DNA from: an uncultured Mycoplasmatota bacterium
GTDB taxonomy: Bacteria; Bacillota_I; Bacilli_A; RF39; UBA660
Assembly: GCA_947569245.1 (NCBI GenBank)
Contig: CANORV010000003.1
Location: 1-43,234 of the forward strand
DNA: 43,234 nt
Reading direction: 5' to 3'
Below the pieces are notes generated by a model. It had not been told where the DNA came from. It was given only the letters and a program-made list of their open reading frames with translations, and searched no databases. A program made the position numbers and the translations under genes. The first letter of the stretch is position 1. Every line of letters begins with the position of its first letter. Positions 8,625-15,682 of the stretch are shown here, piece by piece.

Positions 8625-8667
8625 ATTATACAACAAAAAATGGAATATATCTCTTACAAATATGTAA
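8625..8667 (-). promoter_or_regulatory. Second BceR-type operator and bceRS promoter
   Basis: On the minus strand TTACA-TATT-TGTAA (8667-8654) lies about 23 nt upstream of a TATAAT (8630-8625), in the place of a poor -35. This suggests an activator-dependent promoter and autoregulation. It matches the operator before the ATPase gene in both half-sites and spacer length. Confidence 0.68.
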
Positions 8668-8873
8668 TTATTAGAAGTTTGCTTCTTGTAAATCAATTAT
8701 ATTTTTAACAAATATTAGTGTCTATCTACTATCAATTTATTTTGATATATATTAACTTTACTTTTATTTAATCTTGAATTCTTTTTATAGCTTTAAAAGA
8801 GTTCTTATATGTTTACTTTGAATTTTATTAAATTTTTAAGTATTAATAGTTATTATTAAAATTTATTGTATAT

Positions 8874-8906
8874 AAAAAGACTTAGATTCGTGTTCTAAGT
8901 ATTTTT
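8874..8906 (-). terminator. Terminator of the first CotF-like pair
   Basis: A 7-bp stem ACTTAGA/TCTAAGT (8880-8886 with 8894-8900) encloses a 7-nt loop. On the minus strand CTTTTTATA follows, just past the stop at 8925. The 8668-8873 stretch between it and the Bce operator is AT-rich and holds nothing I can recognise. Confidence 0.75.
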
Positions 8907-8924
8907 TATTATTAATGTGTACTT

Positions 8925-9245
8925 TTAATTATTATTCATGTCTGTTAATTCTTGATTTAAAGTTGTCAATTTTTCTTGTACTTTATTTTCTTCAACTTTT
9001 TCTAAACAGTACCAACCATTTTTAAACATAGCTTCATAGATTTTTCTTTGAAGAGAGGTAAGATTATTAAACATTTCTTTATATATTTGATATAGTGTTT
9101 CGTTACTGGCTTCTGTTAGAGCTACAGTATAATTTTTTACCATAGATTTTTCTGTTTCTAGAAGGTCAGTTAAATAATCTTTTTCATTTAGATTTGGTCC
9201 TTTATTTACCTCTGTTTTTTGATTTGTTACTTTATTATTATTCAT
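8925..9245 (-). CDS. CotF-like spore coat protein (larger partner, copy 1)
   Basis: The product has 106 residues from the ATG at 9245, which is preceded by GGGAGG; an upstream reading to 9275 lacks a ribosome site. The core EKDYLTDLLETEKSMVKNY, then helices with ALTEASNETLYQI and FKNGWYCLEKV, is the pattern of the CotF/spore-coat family, a ferritin-like helical bundle (family knowledge). An Asn/Lys-rich N-terminus of about 25 residues precedes it. It overlaps the upstream smaller partner by 8 nt and so should be translationally coupled. A homologous pair occurs at 26199-26691. A role in the spore is inferred from family and from sspI in the same window. Confidence 0.8.
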   Translation of the reverse strand: MNNNKVTNQKTEVNKGPNLNEKDYLTDLLETEKSMVKNYTVALTEASNETLYQIYKEMFNNLTSLQRKIYEAMFKNGWYCLEKVEENKVQEKLTTLNQELTDMNNN

Positions 9246-9462
9246 TAGAACCTCCCATATTATTAATTGTATCAATTATTTTATTTAAATTATCATAGTG
9301 AACTTTTCTTATTTCTTCTACTAATTGTTTTAATTCTTCATTTTGTAATTCATTAAAATAATGATAGGCTTTTTTACATGCTATACTATTCCAATCAAAC
9401 ATGTCTGATAAATAGTCTAAATCTTTACCAGATAGCATTACTGGTACAGTGTCATAATTCAT
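9238..9462 (-). CDS. CotF-like small helical protein (smaller partner, copy 1)
   Basis: This 74-residue protein contains LSGKDLDYLSDMFDWNSIA followed by two long amphipathic helices. It resembles the short half of the split CotF-type coat proteins that are often encoded beside a larger CotF homologue. The ATG at 9462 has AAAGGAG upstream, so it is the first gene of the pair. It ends in a GAATAA whose last bases overlap the start of the larger partner (ATGAATAA shared). It is likely a partner subunit of the 8925-9245 product. The precise family name is my inference. Confidence 0.75.
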   Translation of the reverse strand: MNYDTVPVMLSGKDLDYLSDMFDWNSIACKKAYHYFNELQNEELKQLVEEIRKVHYDNLNKIIDTINNMGGSNE

Positions 9463-9484
9463 ATATTATTTCTCCTTTCGTTTT

Positions 9485-9513
9485 TAGTATGAGCAAATAA
9501 TATAAAGTTAAAC
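9485..9513 (-). promoter_or_regulatory. Candidate sigma-G-like promoter of CotF-like pair 1
   Basis: On the minus strand GTTTA (9513-9509) and CATACTA (9491-9485) are 17 nt apart. CATACTA fits the sigma-G -10 consensus CATWMTA exactly; GTTTA fits GHATR in four of five positions. The second CotF-like pair has GTTTA-N18-CATTATA at the same place. The region is AT-rich, so chance matches are possible. Confidence 0.45.
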
Positions 9514-9623
9514 AAAAAATCAAGTGTTATTTTGATAAATTTAGTTTATTTTAATTTATTTTTATGTTTACGTGTTATAATTTTAATATAATCATTTTTA
9601 TTAGAATGTGAGGTAGTACTTAA

Positions 9624-10142
9624 ATGAAAGATAACAAAATATTAAAAAAAACAGAAGCACATATAAATGGATTATCTTTAACAGATGATGAAAAGCAAAA
9701 GTACTTATATATATTAAACAAGGCTTTAGAAATGACAGATAAAAACATTCGTATAAGTTATTTATATGATGAAATGTGTAATTTTTTGGATGATGAATTT
9801 AGAAAAAAAGATTTATGTGGCTTTTGTAATAATCTTTGTAAGAGAAGAAAAAATCTAATAGATAGAGGTATTAAAAAGGAAAACTATGCTAATGGGTGTT
9901 GTTATAGTTATTCGAAAAAGGAAAATTGTAAGTATCTAGGTGAAGCAGGTTGTACGATAAAATGTTTAGGATGTAAATTATTTACTTGTTTTTATTTACG
10001 AAAAACAGAAAAAGTAAAATATAAAATTGATAGTATTCCTTTTGCAAAGTACTTTTTTAATGCTAGGCAAAAGTTTTATATGGAAAATACTTTTTTTACT
10101 AAGAAAGATATTATTCTTAAAGAAGTTTTAAAACGAGGTTAA
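9624..10142 (+). CDS. Cys-rich hypothetical protein, 172 aa
   Basis: I do not recognise the family. Eleven Cys residues lie between positions 52 and 122: MCNFL, LCGFCNNLC (65, 68, 72), GCC (92, 93), NC (102) and GCTIKCLGCKLFTC (110, 114, 117, 122). The spacing suggests one or two zinc or iron-sulfur sites. The N-terminal 50 residues look helical. No signal peptide or membrane segment is seen, so a cytoplasmic protein is likely. The ribosome site GAGG is 10 nt before the ATG. It is followed 2 nt later by yigZ, whose ribosome site lies inside its last codons, so the two form an operon. Confidence 0.8.
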   Translation: MKDNKILKKTEAHINGLSLTDDEKQKYLYILNKALEMTDKNIRISYLYDEMCNFLDDEFRKKDLCGFCNNLCKRRKNLIDRGIKKENYANGCCYSYSKKENCKYLGEAGCTIKCLGCKLFTCFYLRKTEKVKYKIDSIPFAKYFFNARQKFYMENTFFTKKDIILKEVLKRG

Positions 10143-10144
10143 CT

Positions 10145-10726
10145 ATGTATACAATTAAAAAAAGTGTTAATACGTCAATTGAAATAAAAAAATCGATATT
10201 TATTGGTTTTTTATATAAGGTTCATACAAAGGATGATATAGATAAATGTTTAAGTGATATTAAGGAAAAATATAAAGATGCTACTCATTATTGTTATGCT
10301 TATATTATAGATAATAGTAAAAAAGCATCAGATGATAATGAACCTAGTGGTACTGCTGGAATAGTAATTATGGATGTTTTAGAAAAAAGAAAGCTAAATT
10401 ATATTTTGTGTGTTGTAGTAAGATATTTTGGTGGAATAAAACTTGGTGCTGGTGGTTTGATCAGAGCCTATTCTAAAATTTCTAGAAACGTTAGTGATTT
10501 AGCGGAAATTATAGAATTAGTTGATGGTTATTTAGTTCAAGTAACTGCTAGTTATAATAATATTAAGAGACTGGATTATTTAGTAAAAAGTTGTACCATT
10601 TTAAATAAAACTTTTGAAAAAGATGTTTGTTATACTGTTTTAGTTGATAAGAAAAAATTTGAGGAACTTAAAGAATTTAATGTAAAGATTCTTGATAGTG
10701 TTAAAATAGAAAAAGAAAAATTGTAG
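10145..10726 (+). CDS. yigZ: YigZ/IMPACT family protein
   Basis: The UPF0029 (IMPACT) domain covers about 1-115, with ATHYCYAYI (47-55), DDNEPSGTAG and VVVRYFGGIKLGAGGLIRAY. A DUF1949-type ferredoxin-like domain follows. The length of 193 residues is slightly short for YigZ. The family's eukaryotic relative IMPACT regulates Gcn2; the bacterial role is not settled. It is the second gene of a two-gene plus-strand operon. Its TAG stop (10724-10726) lies inside the left arm of the terminator stem. Confidence 0.93.
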   Translation: MYTIKKSVNTSIEIKKSIFIGFLYKVHTKDDIDKCLSDIKEKYKDATHYCYAYIIDNSKKASDDNEPSGTAGIVIMDVLEKRKLNYILCVVVRYFGGIKLGAGGLIRAYSKISRNVSDLAEIIELVDGYLVQVTASYNNIKRLDYLVKSCTILNKTFEKDVCYTVLVDKKKFEELKEFNVKILDSVKIEKEKL

Positions 10727-10746
10727 GATAATTCCTACAATTTTTT
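10721..10746. terminator. Bidirectional terminator, yigZ / prepilin-like gene
   Basis: Perfect 8-bp stem TTGTAGGA/TCCTACAA (10721-10728 and 10733-10740) with loop TAAT and TTTTTT on the plus strand. On the minus strand TTTTTC follows the stem, so it also serves the convergent gene ending at 10745. Confidence 0.93.
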
Positions 10747-12679
10747 ATTCTATTGTTATCTTCTTTAAAACAACAGTTACCTCTCCTGATAAGCTTTTAG
10801 AACCTCCAACGTAACCGATGTAATAAGAACCACTTAGACTACTTACATTTAAGGTTGCTGTAATAGTAGATGTTGAACCAGTTCCTCTGACATTATGATA
10901 TGTATAAGAATTTGCCTGTGGTTTAATTGGTGGATCATGCCAATAATTTGATCCATAAACTGCTGTTGTATTTGTTGCACCAAATAGTCCACAATCTCCA
11001 GCACCTGTATATCCCCTTTTGCTTCCATGCCTCCAGTAATTTAAATGATTATTAGCAAATAGTTCTATTCTTGTGTCAGTTGGCAGCGGGTTGCGGGTTT
11101 CTGCTGGTTTGATAATATCAAATGTCCAAGATATTTTTGAGTATGGAGTTAAATCTATCATTGAACCTGTTGTAAGACTACATCCGCCACTCCATTCATT
11201 TTGGCTTGGGCCTTGGTAAAACCAATAGCTGGTTCCTGAACATGAGGATTTTCCGTTATAGTAAGTAAATGCGTCTGTTGTTATCCAGTTACTAAATAAA
11301 TTAGTTGTTATTTTATTATTTTCATAAAGTGTTATACTACAACTTTGAGTATTGCAAGCAATTTTTTCACTTGAATTTGTACAGTTTTGATTGTTGTAAT
11401 TAGATTTTCTATATACTTGTTTTACTCCTCCACCACATGTCTTACTACATGTTCCATAGGAAGATATATAAGTACTTGTACAACATCCTTGATTATTACA
11501 TGATTCATACTTATTCTTTTCAGGTATCTTTTTATTGGTGTATTTATCAACTGCTTCATTGGTCTTTAGTCCACCACCACAGCTTACACTACAAGCACCA
11601 AATCCATTTGGATAAATAACTTCTGTTCCTTCTTTATAGGTTGTATAACTTGCCTTAGCAGATTCATCTGATATATTAGAAATATTTCCAACAGAATCCT
11701 TGTACCAAGCATAAAGTGTTCTACTTTTTCCATCAAGGCTTCCTGATAACATCATGTTTTTACTCGTTTTATAGTTTTCCCAACTGCAACTATTAACATC
11801 AGTTGACTCCTGAATACACATTTTACTTACTCCTGAACCTTTTTCATTATCAGTTGCAGATAAGTTTACTTTTACATTTAATGAGTTATATCTATTATCT
11901 GTACTTTGTATTGATACTGTTCCACTTGGTGCTATTTTATCTATCTTAACTTGATAATTTATCGTTTCACTTTCATTTCCTACCAAGTCATATGCTTTAA
12001 AATAGATATTTCCAACATAGGTATTGGTTAGTGTAAAACTTCCAACTCCACTATTTGAATCAGCATTTAAATCTATCCAATCTTTATTGTTATAAGAATA
12101 CATAAACTTACTTATTCCTGCACTTGTTCCTGGTCTTTCTAAGTCATATGCTGTATATTCATTATAAACATTTTCCTTTGTATATTGATGATTATAATAC
12201 TCTCCACTTTGATTGTTTATTCTAACTACATAATCAATCAAAAACTTACCAAAGATACTTACTCCACCTTCTGGCAAGTCACTAGTATTATCGTATATAA
12301 CATTTCCCTTCTTATCCTTACACATTAAGTAAGCATTATAAGTATAGTTATTATTCTTTTTTCTAGTTGCTTGCATAGTTCCAGTACAATGTATATCTTC
12401 TTCTTTTACAAGATTAGTTGTAAGAAGAGACTCATATTTGAAATTATATTTATCATAAGTATCAACAAAACTTTTCTTATAAGTATCGATATAAACATTA
12501 CTTGCTTTTAAGGCACTACTTATTAAAGCACTTAGTTTTTTATCATTTTCATTATGCATTAATTTTGATACATTTGGTATTGTTATTGCTAGTATTATTC
12601 CAATTATTACTAAAACTGTTAATACTTCTATTAAAGTAAAACCCGATTCATAATTATTCTTTTTATTATTTATCTTCAT
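10745..12679 (-). CDS. Prepilin-like surface protein with Ig-like and TSP1-like repeats
   Basis: Residues 13-36 form a class III signal: G13|FTLIEVL with Glu at mature position 5, then a hydrophobic helix. A prepilin peptidase should cut after Gly13. A short pilin-like helix to about residue 90 follows. From 175 to 345 there are Ig-like/Ca-binding-like beta segments (YVGNIYFKAYDLVGNES; TLYAWYKDSVGNIS). Two Cys-rich repeats resemble thrombospondin type 1: 359-399 (GACSVSCGGG...C..QGC) and 408-447 (GTCSKTCGGGVKQVYR...C..QSC). A C-terminal beta-sandwich-like region (about 450-644) rich in Trp, Tyr and Gly ends the protein. At 644 residues it is far larger than a typical pilin. No other type IV pilus genes are in the window. 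The start has AGGAGAG upstream. Confidence 0.85.
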   Translation of the reverse strand: MKINNKKNNYESGFTLIEVLTVLVIIGIILAITIPNVSKLMHNENDKKLSALISSALKASNVYIDTYKKSFVDTYDKYNFKYESLLTTNLVKEEDIHCTGTMQATRKKNNNYTYNAYLMCKDKKGNVIYDNTSDLPEGGVSIFGKFLIDYVVRINNQSGEYYNHQYTKENVYNEYTAYDLERPGTSAGISKFMYSYNNKDWIDLNADSNSGVGSFTLTNTYVGNIYFKAYDLVGNESETINYQVKIDKIAPSGTVSIQSTDNRYNSLNVKVNLSATDNEKGSGVSKMCIQESTDVNSCSWENYKTSKNMMLSGSLDGKSRTLYAWYKDSVGNISNISDESAKASYTTYKEGTEVIYPNGFGACSVSCGGGLKTNEAVDKYTNKKIPEKNKYESCNNQGCCTSTYISSYGTCSKTCGGGVKQVYRKSNYNNQNCTNSSEKIACNTQSCSITLYENNKITTNLFSNWITTDAFTYYNGKSSCSGTSYWFYQGPSQNEWSGGCSLTTGSMIDLTPYSKISWTFDIIKPAETRNPLPTDTRIELFANNHLNYWRHGSKRGYTGAGDCGLFGATNTTAVYGSNYWHDPPIKPQANSYTYHNVRGTGSTSTITATLNVSSLSGSYYIGYVGGSKSLSGEVTVVLKKITIE

Positions 12680-12698
12680 TTTTTTCTCTCCTACTTTA

Positions 12699-13436
12699 TT
12701 ACATATTAAAGAATCCTTTTTGATACATTTTTTGCTTTATTTTATATTCAAGTTCTTTTCCTGAATATTTTTTCATCAATTGTTTTTTGATTTTTTCATA
12801 TTCCTTTTCTCTTAAAAGACTATCATCTATTTTAAAATCTATTAAATTGTTATTTATAACATCTAAATTATATCCCAAGTTAATTAATTGTTGTTTTAAT
12901 TTCAGTTTTAAAGAATTACTACTTTTATTCTTATTTGTTTTACTAATTTTAGATATAATTTTTTTTACTCTTTCATCTTCAAGTTCACTTGTAAATTCTT
13001 TTAAAGTAGAATCTATTATTTTATCATCAATCATGTTTTCGATTAAATATTTTTTTATTTTTAATGGACCGTCATAAGACATATTTATCTTATCATGGAG
13101 ATAACTTGTAGCATATAAAGTATCATCTAAGTATCCTTGTTTTTCTAATAAATTACAAGTAAAGTCGATATCTTCATCAGATATAGCTTTTTTTTCTAAA
13201 TATTTTCTTATCTCAGTAGTACTTCTAAGTCTTGTTTTAATATATTTTAAACCAATGTTATATGCTTCATATTTATTATTTTCATCTCTTATATTATCAA
13301 GTTCTTCTATTGTTAAATCCTTTTTTATTAAAAGATTATACTTTAATATTAAATCTTCGTGAAGTAAAACACTAAATGTATCAAATTGTAGTTTATACAT
13401 GCCATTTGTTTGCTTTTTAAATTTCTTAATCTCCAT
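12699..13436 (-). CDS. recX: Regulatory protein RecX
   Basis: RecX binds RecA filaments and limits recombinase activity. The 245-residue all-helical product has the three-helix repeats of the family: YNIGLKYIKTRLRSTTEIRKYL, then LLEKQGYLDDTLYATSYL, and later KIKKYLIENMIDDKII. The C-terminal part (LINLGYNLDVI...KGF) follows the same pattern. AAGGAG precedes the ATG. It sits 19 nt upstream of the prepilin-like gene and 20 nt downstream of the NatB-like gene in the same direction, so all may share a transcript. Confidence 0.92.
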   Translation of the reverse strand: MEIKKFKKQTNGMYKLQFDTFSVLLHEDLILKYNLLIKKDLTIEELDNIRDENNKYEAYNIGLKYIKTRLRSTTEIRKYLEKKAISDEDIDFTCNLLEKQGYLDDTLYATSYLHDKINMSYDGPLKIKKYLIENMIDDKIIDSTLKEFTSELEDERVKKIISKISKTNKNKSSNSLKLKLKQQLINLGYNLDVINNNLIDFKIDDSLLREKEYEKIKKQLMKKYSGKELEYKIKQKMYQKGFFNM

Positions 13437-13456
13437 AAATAAACTCCTTTTTGATA

Positions 13457-14782
13457 TTAAATTTCTTTTTGTTTTACAGCTTTAAATAACTTGCTCCACA
13501 TTTTATCTGTTGAATAATTTAAAATACCAATCTTATATATTTTTAAACCATATTTTATTGCAATGTAGATAAAACCAATTAGAATTAATATGGCAATTAC
13601 AACATCTATTATTCCGATTTCTCCTGATATTAAAAGAGCTGGTGATAGTAAACACGATAGAAAAGGAACATAACTTAATATTTTAATAAAAATAGATCCT
13701 TTAAACATTGATTGCATAATAGCTAGATAATAACCAACTATACTTACCAACATTATTGGTGTTTGAATTTGTTGGAAGTCTTCCATATTTACAGTCATGC
13801 TAGCAAGAATTCCTGCTACTAGAGAATAAGCAATAAATGATAATATCATAAGTATTATAATAAGTGGAATAACGTAGATTAATTTATCGATGAAACCTGT
13901 TGTTTTTAAAGTATCTAAGTAACCACCAATAGTATCTGTAATACTGTTTGGACTTCCTATCTTATTAGCTAAATTAATTCTAATAAATATTCCTATAAAA
14001 CCGTAGATAAATAATAAGAGTGATTGAATTAGAACAAAAATATTACTTGCTAAAACTTTTGAAAAAAAGTGGACTTTTGGACTTACATTTGAAATAATAA
14101 CTTCCATACTACGTGTTTGTTTTTCTTCATTTATTTCTGCACCAATCATTTGAATTAGAAAGACAACTAAGATAAAAAATGGAAGAATAATAGTTGGAAA
14201 TAAGGCATTAGTAAGCATGGACATTTCTTCATTCTCTTCTGTTTTATCTTCATCTAAAATCGTTCTTTCAACATCAATTAAAGAAGTAATTTTATTTAAT
14301 TCATCTTCATCAATCTCAGTTTTATCTAAAGCTAGTTTCGTCTTTGTTTGTGTTAGGGCCTGTAGTAAAGTATTATAATAAATAGTGTCAATATAATCAT
14401 TTGAAATAATCTTAGCTTTTAATACTTTTTCTTTGCTTTCTTCTAAAACAATTAGTATTTTATTTGTTTCTTTAAGTTTGTCTTTTTCTAATTCAATACT
14501 GTTTTTACTGATTTCAACATTTGTTTTTGCACTAGACTCTAATATATTATTAGTGTTTTCTAAGTTATCTTTAAAGATAGTAGCTGATGATAGATGTGTT
14601 TCATCTATAACGACGATATTGATATCATTATTAAATTCTCCTCCAAAGATAGTAATAATTGAATCGATATTTGTTATTAGGATAAGTCCTAAAAAAATAA
14701 ATATATTAGCTATTAGAAACCATTTTGTCTTAATTTTCTTTTTTAAACTAATGTTTGTTAAATACCAAAATTTATTTCTCAT
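13457..14782 (-). CDS. NatB-like ABC-2 family permease
   Basis: This 441-residue membrane protein has one N-terminal helix (about 21-41) and a large extracytoplasmic domain (about 45-190). Five or six C-terminal helices follow. The segment AEINEEKQTRSMEVIISNVSP after the second helix is the conserved ABC-2/NatB coupling helix region. Family members export Na+ or lipophilic or peptide substrates; the substrate cannot be told from sequence. It overlaps the ATPase gene by 11 nt, with AGGT ahead of its ATG, so the pair makes one exporter. Confidence 0.9.
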   Translation of the reverse strand: MRNKFWYLTNISLKKKIKTKWFLIANIFIFLGLILITNIDSIITIFGGEFNNDINIVVIDETHLSSATIFKDNLENTNNILESSAKTNVEISKNSIELEKDKLKETNKILIVLEESKEKVLKAKIISNDYIDTIYYNTLLQALTQTKTKLALDKTEIDEDELNKITSLIDVERTILDEDKTEENEEMSMLTNALFPTIILPFFILVVFLIQMIGAEINEEKQTRSMEVIISNVSPKVHFFSKVLASNIFVLIQSLLLFIYGFIGIFIRINLANKIGSPNSITDTIGGYLDTLKTTGFIDKLIYVIPLIIILMILSFIAYSLVAGILASMTVNMEDFQQIQTPIMLVSIVGYYLAIMQSMFKGSIFIKILSYVPFLSCLLSPALLISGEIGIIDVVIAILILIGFIYIAIKYGLKIYKIGILNYSTDKMWSKLFKAVKQKEI

Positions 14783-15671
14783 AACAGATACCTACCTTAT
14801 CTATAAATATTTCATTTAAACTTGCTTCTTCAACAACAAACTTAGTAATATTTTTTCCTTTTGATACTATGTTAAAAACCTCGTCTAAACAATCATCATT
14901 TTCTATTTTCACTATATATTGATTGGCATTTTCTTTTATATCAATTACGCCTTTTATTTTTTTTACTTTCTCTTTATCAAATTCTCCTTGAATAAAAATG
15001 TTTTGCTTTTGGTATTTTTTCTTTATATCTTTTAAATTACCTTCTAAAACGACTTTTCCTTTTACTAAAATAACTAACTTCTCACAGAACTGTTCAATAT
15101 GTTCCATTTGATGAGATGAAAAGATGATTGAACAACCTGTGTTTTTCATTTCCATTATAACATCTTTAAACATTTTAACATTAATAGGATCTAGTCCTGT
15201 AAATGGCTCATCAAGAATAAGAAGGACTGGATCATTTAAAATAGCTGAAATAAATTGGACTTTTTGCTGATTTCCTTTAGAAAGTTCCTTTATTTTTCTA
15301 TTTTCATACTCACTTATTTTAAAACGTTTTAACCAATAAGTAATTTTTTCCTCAAGCTTTTCATTACTCATTCCCTTTAAAATGCCATAAAAAGTTAATT
15401 GTTCTTTAACAGTCATTTTTGTAAGTAGACTTCTTTCTTCTGTTACAAATCCTATTTTATCAGTTACTTTATAATCAATTTTTTCTCCATTAAGAGTAAC
15501 TGTACCACTATTTGCATCAAGTAATCCCATGATAATTCTAAAAGTTGTTGTCTTTCCTGCCCCATTTTCTCCTAAAAGACCAAATATACATCCATCATTA
15601 ACTTCAAATGATAGATTTGAAACAGCTAAAGTATCTTTATAATATTTTGTTATATTTGAAACGCTTAACAT
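14772..15671 (-). CDS. NatA-like ABC transporter ATP-binding protein
   Basis: A 299-residue nucleotide-binding subunit with Walker A GENGAGKTT (34-42), signature LSKGNQQK, Walker B LLILDEPFTGLDP and switch His in SSHQMEH. The ABC domain is followed by a C-terminal regulatory domain of about 80 residues, as in NatA/DrrA-type ATPases. The ATG at 15671 was chosen because AGGAG lies before it and the family N-terminus MLSVSNITKYY begins there. The frame stays open to 15719 without support. The gene ends inside the start of the NatB-like permease gene. Confidence 0.93.
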   Translation of the reverse strand: MLSVSNITKYYKDTLAVSNLSFEVNDGCIFGLLGENGAGKTTTFRIIMGLLDANSGTVTLNGEKIDYKVTDKIGFVTEERSLLTKMTVKEQLTFYGILKGMSNEKLEEKITYWLKRFKISEYENRKIKELSKGNQQKVQFISAILNDPVLLILDEPFTGLDPINVKMFKDVIMEMKNTGCSIIFSSHQMEHIEQFCEKLVILVKGKVVLEGNLKDIKKKYQKQNIFIQGEFDKEKVKKIKGVIDIKENANQYIVKIENDDCLDEVFNIVSKGKNITKFVVEEASLNEIFIDKVGICYEK

Positions 15672-15682
15672 AAAATTTCTCC

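Noticed and set aside
8780-8870. Small plus-strand peptide frame starting near 8810
   Set aside because: It is only about 16 codons in very AT-rich DNA with no ribosome site.
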